From the NCBI GenBank assembly GCA_026393115.1, contig JAPLAU010000018.1, forward strand, positions 86,619-150,618: 64,000 bases of DNA, given 5' to 3'. The notes under the pieces are model-generated. The model was not told the origin of the DNA. It did not search any database and saw only the letters and a program-made list of their open reading frames with translations. Both the position numbers and the translations under genes were made by a program. The DNA comes from Actinomycetota bacterium (GTDB lineage: Bacteria; Actinomycetota; Actinomycetes; S36-B12; CAIYMF01). Below are positions 25,897 to 36,799 of the stretch, in pieces (within the stretch, counting starts at the first letter, position 1; every line of letters begins with the position of its first letter).

Positions 25897-27105
25897 CTAG
25901 CGAGACGTCAGTGCCAGCGCAGTGCCGAATGCGGTGAGCACCTCATCGCGAGACCACGGCGCCGGAGCCATTGTGATGAAGAAGTCGTCAAGCGCAGCAT
26001 CGGTGAGCGTCTCGAGATCGGCATCAGTGACACCGAGGCTGCTCAGCACAGGGAAATCAAGTTCACGCAAAATACGAGTGACGGCACGCACCGCGCGCGA
26101 ACCGTCACCGCTGCCATCGTCGGGCTCGCCCAGCGCATCTGCTACTCGCTCAAGTTGCGCGGGCACGTGAACGCGCTCACGATTGAGCGTCTCGGCCAAC
26201 ACGAGCCCGATGGTGAGTCCGTGAGGAACATGCTTCAGGCCACCGATTGCCTGACCCAGTGAGTGCTCGGCGGTGCAATCGGAAATGTTCATCGTGAGTC
26301 CGGCCATCATGCTGGCGCACGACATTTCCGAGCGGGCTGCGGTGTTGCTGCCGTCACGGTATGCGGACACCAACGACCGGCCCATCATGGCGATCGCCTC
26401 GAGGGCAATGGCGTCACCGATCGGAGTACGGCACTTGGCCACCATGCCAGCGATTGCCTGCGCGAGCGCGTCAACTCCGGTGTTGGCAGTCATCGAGGGC
26501 GGCATGCTGTAAGTCAGCCGGGGATCGACGAGCGCGTACTGCGCGCGAAGGTTGGCATTGGCAATGCCCGCCTTGCGACCGGCAGCGGGGTCGGAGATCA
26601 CAGCACCACCCGAAACCTCAGAACCGGTGCCGGCGCTCGTGGGCAGCGCCACGAGTGGCATCGACGCAGTGGGGTAGGTGCGGTCGGATGCGAGGAATTC
26701 CGTAAAGGTGATTCCGCGCTCGCCGCACAATCGAGCTGCTTTCGCAGTGTCGATGACCGACCCGCCGCCGATAGCGACCACCGAGTCGCAATCGGCGGCA
26801 ATCAGTGCGGCGACGGCGTCATTGACCATGTCGATGGTGGGTTCACCCGCCGGCTTTCCGAAACGAGTTGCCGTGATGCCGGCCGTGGCATCGAGTAGGG
26901 CCAGCAGCACCGCCACAGGAGCGTTGAACGTTTCAATACCTTCATCCAGCATCACGAAAGGACGACTCGAGCCTAATTCGGCCAGCACGGCTGGCAAGGT
27001 GTCGGCGACACCGTCACCAAAACGAATGCGCACCGGCAGATGGTTGCCAAAGGGAGCGATATCGACAGGGGCAGCGGGAGAGGAAGGACTGGGAGACGTC
27101 GTCAT
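25897..27105 (-). CDS. Iron-containing (group III) alcohol dehydrogenase
   Basis: 402 aa from the ATG at 27103-27105; the longer frame to 27162 only reads through the C-rich repeat. Landmarks are [13 protein letters not shown] (NAD binding), [11 protein letters not shown], and the metal ligands in [13 protein letters not shown] and [16 protein letters not shown]. It oxidises an alcohol or reduces an aldehyde or maleylacetate-like ketone. It leads a two-gene unit with the SDR. The G-rich string before the ATG that could bind the ribosome is the complement of the repeat tract beside element copy E. Confidence 0.85.
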   Translation of the reverse strand: MTTSPSPSSPAAPVDIAPFGNHLPVRIRFGDGVADTLPAVLAELGSSRPFVMLDEGIETFNAPVAVLLALLDATAGITATRFGKPAGEPTIDMVNDAVAALIAADCDSVVAIGGGSVIDTAKAARLCGERGITFTEFLASDRTYPTASMPLVALPTSAGTGSEVSGGAVISDPAAGRKAGIANANLRAQYALVDPRLTYSMPPSMTANTGVDALAQAIAGMVAKCRTPIGDAIALEAIAMMGRSLVSAYRDGSNTAARSEMSCASMMAGLTMNISDCTAEHSLGQAIGGLKHVPHGLTIGLVLAETLNRERVHVPAQLERVADALGEPDDGSGDGSRAVRAVTRILRELDFPVLSSLGVTDADLETLTDAALDDFFITMAPAPWSRDEVLTAFGTALALTSR

Positions 27106-27117
27106 GCCCCCGACCCT

Positions 27118-27150
27118 ACTCCCGCCCCCACTCCCGCCCCCACTTTCCGC
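27118..27150 (+). repeat. C-rich tandem repeat in front of element copy E
   Basis: Two perfect 12-base units ACTCCCGCCCCC (27118-27141) and a shorter ACTTTCCGC run straight into the element. The tract lies just upstream of the alcohol dehydrogenase start on the opposite strand. Confidence 0.8.
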
Positions 27151-27194
27151 ATGGGGGGACATTAAGCACGCATAGGCGCAGTTTTCTTACCCCA
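27151..27194 (+). repeat. 44-bp intergenic element, divergent copy E
   Basis: ATGGGGGGACATT, AAGCACGC, ATAGGCGCAG, seven bases, ACCCCA: the same 44-base length, block order and CGC just before it as the other copies, but about ten substitutions and more A/T. It is oriented against both flanking genes, so here it looks like a decaying copy rather than a working terminator. Confidence 0.6.
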
Positions 27195-27206
27195 ACAACC
27201 GCGATC

Positions 27207-28142
27207 TCAGTCAGATTTCGCCGACTCGAGGTACCACGCGTAGGTTTCGGAAATCCCCTGGCGCAGTCCGATCTGGGCCTGCCACCCCAGCGCCGATAGT
27301 CGCGACACATCGAGCAACTTGCGGGGAGTTCCATCGGGCTTGGTCGCATCCCACTGCACGTCGCCTTCGAAGCCCACCACTTCGGCGACGAGAGCGGCCA
27401 ATTCGCGAATCGTCACATCCGATCCGCAGCCGACATTGATCGGCCCGACGTCGTCATACGTTCGCAGCAGGTGGTCGGTAGCCGCCGCCACATCGGCTGT
27501 GTGCAGGAATTCACGCCGAGGCGATCCCGAACCCCACAGCGTGACCGCGTCGCCGGAAACCTTCGCATCGTGGAACTTACGAATCATTGCTGGAAGCACG
27601 TGCGAGCTGGTGAGATCGAAGTTGTCGCCCGGCCCGTACAGATTCGTGGGCATGGCTGAAATCCATCGACGCCCGAATTGCTGCCGATACGCGTTGATCG
27701 CGAGCACTCCGGAGATCTTGGCGATGGCGTACGCCTCATTGGTCGACTCAAGCGGGCCGGTCAGCAGTGAGTCTTCGCGAATGGGTTGGGGTGCCAACTT
27801 CGGATAGATGCACGATGAGCCCAGGAAGAGCAATCGCTCAACTCCGGCCGCGTGCGACGCCTCAAAGACGTTGGTCTGAATGCGCAGATTGTCATTGAGA
27901 AAGTCAACGGGGTACGTGGAGTTGGCAAGAATGCCCCCCACCCGAGCAGCGGCCATCACCAACGTGGCTGGTCGTGCCGAGCCAATGGCATCGAACGCCG
28001 CATTGCGATCTCGCAGATCAACCGCGGAACTCGAATGGCCGATCAGGTCGGTGCGTCCGTGCGCGAGGAAGTGCCGCCAGACCGCCGACCCCACAAGGCC
28101 GCGATGTCCTGCGATGTAGACCGGACCTTCGATGTCGATCAC
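27207..28142 (-). CDS. fcl: GDP-L-fucose synthase
   Basis: 311 aa from the GTG at 28140-28142, chosen because GGAGG lies 5 bases before it. VYIAGHRGLVGSAVW is the NADP motif; FLGSSCIYP gives the serine, and NEAYAIAKISG the Tyr-x-x-x-Lys of the active site; MPTNLYGPGDNFDL is typical of GDP-4-keto-6-deoxy-mannose epimerase-reductases. It makes GDP-L-fucose from the product of Gmd, encoded divergently 66 bases away. The pair supplies fucose for the glycan locus. Confidence 0.92.
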   Translation of the reverse strand: MIDIEGPVYIAGHRGLVGSAVWRHFLAHGRTDLIGHSSSAVDLRDRNAAFDAIGSARPATLVMAAARVGGILANSTYPVDFLNDNLRIQTNVFEASHAAGVERLLFLGSSCIYPKLAPQPIREDSLLTGPLESTNEAYAIAKISGVLAINAYRQQFGRRWISAMPTNLYGPGDNFDLTSSHVLPAMIRKFHDAKVSGDAVTLWGSGSPRREFLHTADVAAATDHLLRTYDDVGPINVGCGSDVTIRELAALVAEVVGFEGDVQWDATKPDGTPRKLLDVSRLSALGWQAQIGLRQGISETYAWYLESAKSD

Positions 28143-28208
28143 GACACCCTCCACAACTTCGCTAGTGTCGCCAGCATAGGCTCATAAATACCACTGAATC
28201 AGGGGGAC

Positions 28209-29650
<1,442 letters not shown>

Positions 29651-29722
29651 CATCGTGTGAGGCGCGGAAGCCGACAGTGCACACGATCGGATGACAGTGG
29701 TGGTCCCGCGGCATTTCTGACC

Positions 29723-29728
29723 TATCGT
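29723..29728 (+). promoter_or_regulatory. -10 box of leaderless transcript for the FG-GAP protein
   Basis: TATCGT is followed by seven bases and the ATG at 29736. This supports that start over the upstream in-frame GTG at 29727, which overlaps the box. Confidence 0.45.
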
Positions 29729-29735
29729 GGAAGGC

Positions 29736-32048
29736 ATGACGGTGTGGGGGCGTGGGCTCGCTATGGCCAGCGCGATCACCCTCTCGGCAACGTTGCTGCC
29801 GACAGCCGCCTGGGCATTACCCGCAGCCGAAGCACCACCACTGACTCAACCTGCAGGGGTTGGTAACCTCCGCGTCACGACACCGGGGCACGTGCGCACC
29901 TTCATCGGTATGGCGCGCTCAACCACCGGTAGTTGGATCACCACCTCTCCCCGCGGCATGCCCGAGCAGGCCACCACGATCGTCGTACCTGGGACCGGAA
30001 CTCCCGTGTGGGGTGACTGGGATGGTGACGGCATTGCCACTCCCGGCCGTTACCAAGGCGGTGGGTGGACCGAGGCAACTCAACGTGTCGGCACGGCAAC
30101 TCTGACAGTCGGCAAGAACTACGGTGGCGTTCGTGGCGACCTACCCATCACCGGCGACTGGGATGGTGACGGACGCACCGACCGGGGTGTCTATCGAGCG
30201 GGGGTCTTCCATTGGAGTTTGACCCACGGAGGTATCGCGGTATTCCCCTTCGGCCAAGACGGAGACCAACCGATCGTCGGTGACTGGAACGGCGATGGTC
30301 ACACTGATGTCGGCGTTGTGCGTGGCAGTCTCTGGCTGTTGCGGCTGGCCGTAGCAAGTCCCCTTCCACCCGGACTCACCTCCGACGCCACCAATACGAC
30401 AAACGGGCTCGTTCGCACCCTGAGTTTCAATTATGGAACGTCGACCGACACCCCCGTCGTTGGCGATTGGGATGGCGACGGGGTCTTCACGCCAGGCCTC
30501 GTTCGCGACGCTAGGTCGTGGTACTTGGTGCGCACGTGGGCGACCCTTGCCACGCCCGACATCACAACGCGCACCATTCCACCGGGCTTCGTGCCCCTGC
30601 CCGTGCCGTCACCCACTGACTACATGCGCGGTCGATGTCCCACTGCGAGCCCAACTCTCGTGCTCCAGCAGGCGCCACTGGCAGCCCTGGTGGTTCCGCC
30701 AGCGGCACTCATCGCACCGGTCATCAGCAGTACCGGCCCGAACGCCAATGGCTGGGCACTTCTACGCGATTCGCTACGCGATGAAGCGCGCTACCTCGTG
30801 CGCAGCGACCTCACCACACGACTGCAGGTGCATCGAAATCGCAGTTACATCGACGTGCTGTCAACCGACCGACGAACGCAGGAATACGCGGTACGGCGAT
30901 TGGGAAACGCGGCCTACGCCGTATCGTTGGCGCGCTCAACCGGAGCCTTCACCACACCCAACGACCCACTCGATGCAACTCCCGAAGCGCCGTTGGTCGA
31001 CCCTGCCGTCGCCGATGCCTATGTCGACTGGTTGGTGCGTAGCGTCGCCTGCCAGCACGTGACCACATCACCAGGCGGATGGGGCCGCAACTGGCAGTCG
31101 GCCCTCTGGACGTACGTGACAGCCACGGCCGCTTGGTACGCCTGGGCTCGCACTCCCGCACAGGTTCGCGGATACATCGCGGCGATGGTGGCCGACGAAG
31201 CAGACACTGTTGCTGCCCGCCCCCTCGCCTATTGGCGCGACCGCTCTGGTGCCTTCACTGGCAGCCCCGGCAACACACGTGCCGAAGATGTTTCGTGGGA
31301 CGCAATGATCGTTGCCCTCGCGGCCTCGATGATGCCCTCTCACCCCCACGCGACTGTGTGGCGCACTGCCTTGGTGCAACACAGTGTCGCGTCGTTCGCG
31401 AGCCCCGCTGATCTCCAGTCGCTCACCGCAGTCAACGGCATCGTGCCGGCCCGCTTCCTTCAAGGAACGAATGCCAACGATGACGGCACAGTGGTCAACC
31501 ATGGCACCCTCAATCCCGACTACATGGCAGCAGTCGCACAGAACTGGATCAGCGGATTCACTCTCAGGGCAGCGCTCCAGCCGGTTCCGATCGCGACACT
31601 GTACAACGGTGCTCGCGTCTACAAGGCGCTTCGTGCAGTGAGTTTTCCGACCGCGGCATGGCCGAATGCCACTGCCCCCGGTGGCACGATTTACCAATCG
31701 AACGGATCCATCTACTTCCCCGGAACGGTGAGTTGGGGCCGCGAACGCAGAGGAATCTGGACGTCGACCGATGCCCTAGCTCGACTGACTCATGTCGATG
31801 CCGATCCGACCATTGCATTGAACGCCGGAAACTACCTCTGGTTGCACGCACGAGATCAGCGACTCTTGCAAGCGCGTTTCCTGGATGGCCACAGTTACAC
31901 CGAGGCAAGTTTAGAAGACATCTATCCCGGTGGCCGCGAGGAGTACAACGCCCAGCAACTTGCAGCCGGGTATTGGGCGCGTGCGGTCAATGACTCGATT
32001 CCGCTGCGGCGCGATGTGCGCGCGTATAGCCAAGCCCCACCGTTGTAG
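29736..32048 (+). CDS. Large secreted FG-GAP/VCBS-repeat protein with helical C-terminal domain
   Basis: 770 aa with signal peptide (AMASAITLSATLLPTAAWA). Residues about 85-265 carry four FG-GAP-like repeats with the calcium-binding signature, e.g. PVWGDWDGDGIATPGRY, PITGDWDGDGRTDRGVY, PIVGDWNGDGHTDVGVV and PVVGDWDGDGVFTPGLV. The last 430 residues are rich in Trp and Tyr helices (WGRNWQSALWTYVTATAAWY, VSWDAMIVALAASMM, LNPDYMAAVAQNW) and look like an (alpha/alpha)-toroid, the fold of several polysaccharide lyases, though I see no certain catalytic set. Probably extracellular glycan binding or cleavage. Confidence 0.65.
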   Translation: MTVWGRGLAMASAITLSATLLPTAAWALPAAEAPPLTQPAGVGNLRVTTPGHVRTFIGMARSTTGSWITTSPRGMPEQATTIVVPGTGTPVWGDWDGDGIATPGRYQGGGWTEATQRVGTATLTVGKNYGGVRGDLPITGDWDGDGRTDRGVYRAGVFHWSLTHGGIAVFPFGQDGDQPIVGDWNGDGHTDVGVVRGSLWLLRLAVASPLPPGLTSDATNTTNGLVRTLSFNYGTSTDTPVVGDWDGDGVFTPGLVRDARSWYLVRTWATLATPDITTRTIPPGFVPLPVPSPTDYMRGRCPTASPTLVLQQAPLAALVVPPAALIAPVISSTGPNANGWALLRDSLRDEARYLVRSDLTTRLQVHRNRSYIDVLSTDRRTQEYAVRRLGNAAYAVSLARSTGAFTTPNDPLDATPEAPLVDPAVADAYVDWLVRSVACQHVTTSPGGWGRNWQSALWTYVTATAAWYAWARTPAQVRGYIAAMVADEADTVAARPLAYWRDRSGAFTGSPGNTRAEDVSWDAMIVALAASMMPSHPHATVWRTALVQHSVASFASPADLQSLTAVNGIVPARFLQGTNANDDGTVVNHGTLNPDYMAAVAQNWISGFTLRAALQPVPIATLYNGARVYKALRAVSFPTAAWPNATAPGGTIYQSNGSIYFPGTVSWGRERRGIWTSTDALARLTHVDADPTIALNAGNYLWLHARDQRLLQARFLDGHSYTEASLEDIYPGGREEYNAQQLAAGYWARAVNDSIPLRRDVRAYSQAPPL

Positions 32049-32055
32049 CGCGTAA

Positions 32056-33516
32056 CTAACTCGACAGGCGCTTACGTCGACGCAAGCGGGGATCGAGGAG
32101 GGCATCGCTCCACGCTGCAATCATCGCTCGAGCCGGAATCAGCGCACACGCGGCAACGATCAGCGCAATCACCGGCGCCAGCACGGGCCAGCCGAGCCAC
32201 GCGACCAGCCACGTCACGAGGCCAGCCACTATCAGCCCGAGGGCAACCGGCACGACGCCAACCAAGAAGGAGACCCGTGCGCGCTTCTCGTCGGGCACGA
32301 CCGCCAGAGCAGCGTGCCGAGCGACTTCAGAAATGCTCCAGCGCGGAAGCAACCAGGCAATGATGCCGATCATCAGCAGCGGCACGAACTGCCCCGCCAG
32401 CAGTCCGACCATGATGAGCAGGGCCCCAACGATCGCCGCCACCGGCAGTACGGCGAGGGAGCCGGGGATATTGAGGCGTTCGACAATGCGCGTCATATAG
32501 AACTTCTGCAAGAGCGCGCAGAGTACGTAGACGATGACGGCAGTTCCTCCGTAGAGCATTTGAAGTTTGGCCTCATCACCGAGAATGCGATCGCCTGACG
32601 TCAAGAACGATGCTTCGAGGGTGAGTCCGGCCGCGAAAACGAGGATGGAGGCGATCAACAGGGCGTGGAAGGCTTTGATACCGCCGACGAACTCCCAGGT
32701 TGATTTCATCGACGTGCGCAGACTTTCATCTCGCCCATGTCCACGGCTGATGACCCGTCCGGTGAGTGCCCGAGGAAGCAGAATTGGTATAAGCACCAGA
32801 ATGACCGGGCAGATGATGAGCACCGACCAGAGCGGAAGTTGCAACGGTACGAAGAAAAGAGGTGCGATCGCGGCGAGTGCGAGGCCGGAGATCTCTCCGC
32901 CGTACTGCCACGACGTAATCCAGGGGTAGACCCTGCGACCCTCGCCAGCGTTAAACAGGTCACCGACGATCGCCCAGATGATGAAAGGAAGGAGGAAGAG
33001 CAACTGGTCTGAAAGCAACACGATGAGTCCGTTGCCCCAAAGCGTTGTCGGCTGGTAAGCAGTGAGCACCAACGCGAGGACAAACAACACGACGTAGATA
33101 ATCGTGATACGCACGAGCGCATTGTCGCGGCGGATTCGGTCGATCCACGTCATCTGCAAAATGGCCGAAAAGATCAGAGCAAATCCGCCGAGGATGAAGA
33201 TGATCACCAGCGCCGTCGGACCGAGCAGCGAAACGAGTCGGGCCGATGCGACGATTTCAGTCAAACACCCGACGAAGAAAGTGGCGGTCAGCGCCCACGC
33301 CATCGGACGACCGCGCAATCGAAGCGCCTGCATCGCCGAAAGACTGCCGGCATCTTCCAGCCGCGAGCCGAGGGCTGCAATGGGTTCGGGCACGATGCCG
33401 TCTGCCGCTGTGTCGGGGATCGGCAGCGACTTCTGGGGTTTGCGGGCCGTGACGAACGCCCACGGGTCGTCGTCGCCCGCGGGTGAGTCAGGTGATGGTG
33501 GGTTGATCTCCCGCAT
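32056..33516 (-). CDS. 12-TM transporter-like membrane protein
   Basis: 486 aa from the ATG at 33514-33516 (AGGGG upstream); the longer frame to 33561 overlaps the neighbouring gene. After a hydrophilic Pro/Asp-rich N-terminal 70 residues there are about twelve membrane helices, a layout like the major facilitator or ATP/ADP-translocase-like families, with FFVGCLTEIVASARLVSLLG as the first helix and conserved Trp/Gly in IIAWLLPRWSISEVARHAA. Transported compound unknown. It follows a GNAT gene by 5 bases. Confidence 0.55.
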   Translation of the reverse strand: MREINPPSPDSPAGDDDPWAFVTARKPQKSLPIPDTAADGIVPEPIAALGSRLEDAGSLSAMQALRLRGRPMAWALTATFFVGCLTEIVASARLVSLLGPTALVIIFILGGFALIFSAILQMTWIDRIRRDNALVRITIIYVVLFVLALVLTAYQPTTLWGNGLIVLLSDQLLFLLPFIIWAIVGDLFNAGEGRRVYPWITSWQYGGEISGLALAAIAPLFFVPLQLPLWSVLIICPVILVLIPILLPRALTGRVISRGHGRDESLRTSMKSTWEFVGGIKAFHALLIASILVFAAGLTLEASFLTSGDRILGDEAKLQMLYGGTAVIVYVLCALLQKFYMTRIVERLNIPGSLAVLPVAAIVGALLIMVGLLAGQFVPLLMIGIIAWLLPRWSISEVARHAALAVVPDEKRARVSFLVGVVPVALGLIVAGLVTWLVAWLGWPVLAPVIALIVAACALIPARAMIAAWSDALLDPRLRRRKRLSS

Positions 33517-33521
33517 AATTC

Positions 33522-34187
33522 TTACCCCTGAGTCGATGAATAACCGGGCGGTTGGGTGCACCGAACCACGGTGGGATTGTCCGAAGGCAAATTGTAGTGA
33601 TCAAGCAGGAAAGCTTCGGCACCGGCCACTGCGACCGCGGAGACATCTAGTGGAATGTCGGGCAGGTGATGCGCCATGAGTGTGAGTTCGTTGAAATTGA
33701 ATGTTGGCTCGCCAAACGACGACCACGCTGCACCATGAAGGGGCTCGGCGTAGTCGACAGGGAGATCGACAAAACCCCACTTGGTCAAGATCGGCTTAAC
33801 AGCGTGGGCGACCTCCCCCACGTAGGCAAGGATCTCGACTCCGTGCCCGATCGCATCCGCAGCCACCACGTCAATCGCATGATCCTCGAGCAACTTACCG
33901 AGACCGCGCCCGCGGAATTCATTTTCGACGGCCATGTAGAAGCCGACCCCCACACGTCGCCGCAAGTTAGTAGCAAACATGATGTACCCGGCGGGGACGT
34001 CATCGATGAAGAGCAGTGTTTGATGGTTGACGATTCCGTTCCTCAATTGAGGCAGCCGGGCGTTCTCTTCAATGATGTCGATGACGTAGTCATACTCGCT
34101 GTACCACCGGTTGTGCATGTCAATCAGAATCGCCAGGGCCTCAGGCTCCGGACCCACAGTCAGGTCGGCCAGCCGATTCTCACTCAT
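33522..34187 (-). CDS. GNAT-family N-acetyltransferase
   Basis: 221 aa. The acetyl-CoA-binding motif A is VENEFRGRGLGKLLEDHAID (about residues 94-113), preceded by the beta strand VGVGFYMA. The substrate is unknown. It is co-transcribed with the membrane protein downstream and lies downstream of the HAMP protein on the same strand. Confidence 0.75.
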   Translation of the reverse strand: MSENRLADLTVGPEPEALAILIDMHNRWYSEYDYVIDIIEENARLPQLRNGIVNHQTLLFIDDVPAGYIMFATNLRRRVGVGFYMAVENEFRGRGLGKLLEDHAIDVVAADAIGHGVEILAYVGEVAHAVKPILTKWGFVDLPVDYAEPLHGAAWSSFGEPTFNFNELTLMAHHLPDIPLDVSAVAVAGAEAFLLDHYNLPSDNPTVVRCTQPPGYSSTQG

Positions 34188-34240
34188 CAGGACAACTTCA
34201 TCTCACTCGCGCACCATGGGGATTTGGTGACGTCCACGAC

Positions 34241-35407
34241 TCACTCAACCGGAGTGGGTGAAGCGTCGTCGATATGGTCCATCTCGTCCATTCGCTTGCG
34301 CATGCTATCGGCCTTCGCAGTGATGGCCGAGAAGAAGTCGGAGTCGGTGATTTCGTTGACCGACTGCTCACGTTTCTTCGCATCGATCTCGATCGTCAGC
34401 CGCTTGACCTGAGTCTTGAGGTGCTTCTCTCGGGCTCGAACCTTGTCGACCATCACCTCGAAGGACTGCGAGAGAACGACCATCTCATCCGGAACACGAG
34501 TCTTGGTGACCTTGGAGAGGTCAACATCGTAATCTCCGGCAGCGATGAGTGTCGTGGCCGCCGTCAGACGCTTGAGCGGTCGGGTCAAGAGGGTCGACAC
34601 CAAGACGACCAAGCCGAGCAGGAGAATGTAGCCAACGAAGAGGACGGGCAAAATGTTGCGCAAGGCAGCGTTACGAACCTCGTCTACATAACTGGTGTAG
34701 TAGTCGACACCGATCGCCATGGCAGTACCATCGGCGGATTTCAGCGGTGCGTAGGTCGAGATGTAGGTGCCGGTCGAGTCGGTGTAAGACGGCTGGTTGG
34801 TGACTGCCGTAAGACCCTCGAGCATGTAGTCGTACGTTGACTTGGCGGCTCCGGGCTCTGAGGGTCCTCCGACTGTGTCGGCAACGGGTCCGCGCCATGG
34901 GTTGGCGAACGAAGGCCTAGGGTCCCACACGACTCCTGGATTCGTCATCCAGTACAACTTGCCGTCAGCGGCATCCTTGAAGTACGTGTAGGGGCGCGCA
35001 CCGGAGGGGTCCACCAACGTGGAGCCCTCGAGTCCCCCAGTCGGAAGTGGCCCACCTGTCACAGCGAAGATGACATTAAGCGCCTTGGACTGACTCAGAT
35101 ACAAAGGATCCTTGGTGAGCACGTCGAAATCATTGCTGGGCTTGGGGATTGTGGCCAACAGCCGCTCTAGTCCCACGGTATCGAGCGTTTCGGCAGCCCC
35201 CTGGGCCGTCTGTTGAAGTTCGGCCACGAGCCGAGTCTGGGCCTGTTCGGTGACGAATCGGACCACGAAAAGCGCCAAAAGGCCGAAAATGATCGTGAAG
35301 GCGACTGCGAAGGCCGCGAGCATCTTGCCGCGCATTCCGAATCGAACCCGAGTGACAGTTGGCTCATCGTCGCTAGTAGCAGACGCCGGAGTGGTGGCAG
35401 TCGACAT
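34241..35407 (-). CDS. HAMP-domain membrane sensor without an output domain
   Basis: 388 aa. Start taken at the ATG giving MSTATTPAS; the frame extends to 35455. One N-terminal membrane helix (MLAAFAVAFTIIFGLLALFVV), an extracytoplasmic domain of about 220 residues, a second helix (ILPVLFVGYILLLGLVVLVS) and then a HAMP domain (LTRPLKRLTAATTLIAAGDY) leading into a coiled coil and a short acidic tail. There is no kinase, cyclase or methyl-accepting domain, so it must signal through a partner. The nearest candidate is the MinD-like ATPase encoded divergently 524 bases away. Confidence 0.65.
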   Translation of the reverse strand: MSTATTPASATSDDEPTVTRVRFGMRGKMLAAFAVAFTIIFGLLALFVVRFVTEQAQTRLVAELQQTAQGAAETLDTVGLERLLATIPKPSNDFDVLTKDPLYLSQSKALNVIFAVTGGPLPTGGLEGSTLVDPSGARPYTYFKDAADGKLYWMTNPGVVWDPRPSFANPWRGPVADTVGGPSEPGAAKSTYDYMLEGLTAVTNQPSYTDSTGTYISTYAPLKSADGTAMAIGVDYYTSYVDEVRNAALRNILPVLFVGYILLLGLVVLVSTLLTRPLKRLTAATTLIAAGDYDVDLSKVTKTRVPDEMVVLSQSFEVMVDKVRAREKHLKTQVKRLTIEIDAKKREQSVNEITDSDFFSAITAKADSMRKRMDEMDHIDDASPTPVE

Positions 35408-35931
35408 GATGTTGAGTAGTCCCTTCAAAGCCGGAAAACACGGGCACAAGGCCACCGACTGGGTGTACTCGGCTGGCGCACAAAACCCTTACGGCCGAAA
35501 CGATAGCATCGTCGTTCGGCGTCCTCAGCCCAATGTCCCGGCGGCCTCCCACAACGACAGCGCCCAACTCGGTGCCCGGTGACCTAGTGGGCCTGCGACC
35601 GTTTTTTGCGAACTCACAGGTTGCGCGAGGCTTGCGAAGTTCCCCCGTTAACAGCAGGGCGATGCCAAGCAGAGTAATCCACATGCGGAGGTGCCGAAGA
35701 CGGCAATTCGGTCGGTGAGTTCGATCGGAGAGACAAATCGGGCTTCATACTGATTGTCGACTCTCTTTGAGGCACATCCCGCTCTTGGCAAACCCCTGCG
35801 GCGAAGTGCGTCGCGACTTCGCGGTCGAGACTGCTACTGGGCAAGTAGGAGGGCGCATTGTCAGCCCGACCAGTAGGCGACACAATGGTTCTCCTGACAC
35901 TCAGACCATCACGAGAACCCGAGGTAGTTGA
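35408..35931. other. Intergenic region between HAMP gene and MinD-like gene
   Basis: 524 bases with no convincing gene; short frames here have no ribosome site or recognisable sequence. It holds a possible -10 (TATCGT on the minus strand near 35505), a hairpin GCGAAGT/ACTTCGC at 35799-35820, and a GAGG ribosome site just before the ATG at 35932. It probably contains both divergent promoters. Confidence 0.5.
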
Positions 35932-36699
35932 ATGACCACCGTTATCTCCGTCCATTCATTCCGTGGTGGAACAGGGAAGAGCAACACCTCGGCGAACCTC
36001 GCTGGCCAATTGGCCGCGGCGGGAAACCGGGTCGCCATCATCGATACCGATGTCCAGAGCCCGGGCGTTCACGTTCTTTTTGGCTTTGAGGAAGCTCTCG
36101 AGCCCAATCTCAACGACTATCTCTGGGGCAAGACATCAATCGCAGCGGCGGCGCACGACGTCACCGCTCGGGTGTCTGAGAGCGTTCCGGTGGCCGAAGG
36201 CGGGCAGTTGTTCCTCGTGCCTTCGAGCGTCAAGGCCAGCGACATCGCACGCGTATTGCGCGAGGGATACGACGTCGGCACGCTCAACGACGGCTTTCGC
36301 GATCTCGCCAAGGACCTCACACTCGATTACCTGATCATCGACACGCACCCCGGTCTCAACGAAGAGACGCTGCTGTCCATCACGATCAGCGACATCTTGT
36401 TGCTGATCCTGCGCCCCGACCGTCAGGACTTCCAAGGAACGGCCGTCACCGTTGACGTCGCTCGTCGCCTCGACGTTCCGAGCCTGCTGCTGGTGCTCAA
36501 CATGGTGCCCGCGGGAATCGACCTCGACGATCTGCGCTCGCAGATGGATGCCGCATACGGTGCCGAGACTGCAGCAATTCTGCCGCTGGCCGAGGACGTC
36601 GTGCGCAACGCCTCGGGCGGAATGTTCTCGCTACTTGAGCCCGACCACCCCTGGTCGCAGGGAATCCGCCAGATTGCCGAGCGCGTCACCTCCGCCTAA
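35932..36699 (+). CDS. MinD/ParA-like P-loop ATPase with altered Walker A
   Basis: 255 aa. VHSFRGGTGKSNTSANLAG is a deviant Walker A in which the signature lysine before GG is arginine; AIIDTDVQSPGVHVLFG is the A' motif and YLIIDTHPGLNEET Walker B. The C-terminus carries PLAEDVVRNASGGMFSL, the substrate-ATPase type end. No ParB or Min partner is adjacent, so chromosome segregation is unlikely; it resembles regulatory MinD-type proteins. It is followed by the tandem repeat and element copy C. Confidence 0.8.
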   Translation: MTTVISVHSFRGGTGKSNTSANLAGQLAAAGNRVAIIDTDVQSPGVHVLFGFEEALEPNLNDYLWGKTSIAAAAHDVTARVSESVPVAEGGQLFLVPSSVKASDIARVLREGYDVGTLNDGFRDLAKDLTLDYLIIDTHPGLNEETLLSITISDILLLILRPDRQDFQGTAVTVDVARRLDVPSLLLVLNMVPAGIDLDDLRSQMDAAYGAETAAILPLAEDVVRNASGGMFSLLEPDHPWSQGIRQIAERVTSA

Positions 36700-36700
36700 C

Positions 36701-36745
36701 TCCACCCACCAACGCACCACCCACCAACGCACCGCCCACCAACGC
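36701..36745 (+). repeat. C-rich tandem repeat in front of element copy C
   Basis: Three 15-base units of the form ACCACCCACCAACGC (first one TCCACCC-) begin one base after the ATPase stop codon and run directly into the element. C-rich and G-poor on the transcribed strand. Confidence 0.9.
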
Positions 36746-36789
36746 ATCGGGGGCACCCAAGCGCGCACCTAGCGCGCCTGAGTGCCCCA
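36746..36789 (+). repeat. 44-bp intergenic element, copy C (best hairpin)
   Basis: ATCGGGGGCACCC, AAGCGCGC, ACCTAGCGCG, CCTGAGT, GCCCCA. GGGGCACCCAAGCGCGC pairs with GCGCGCCTGAGTGCCCC around ACCTA at 15 of 17 positions; on the minus-strand transcript both mismatches become G-U pairs. It sits between convergent genes, 46 bases after one stop codon and 10 bases from the other, so it can act as a two-way terminator. Confidence 0.85.
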
Positions 36790-36799
36790 GCGTTGTGTA

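Noticed and set aside
27106..27162. N-terminal extension of the alcohol dehydrogenase
   Set aside because: It only translates the C-rich repeat into a Ser/Gly-rich string; a start after the repeat fits the family.
35373..35955. Short reading frames in the gap before the MinD-like gene
   Set aside because: No ribosome sites, odd composition, and they cross the promoter region of both neighbours.
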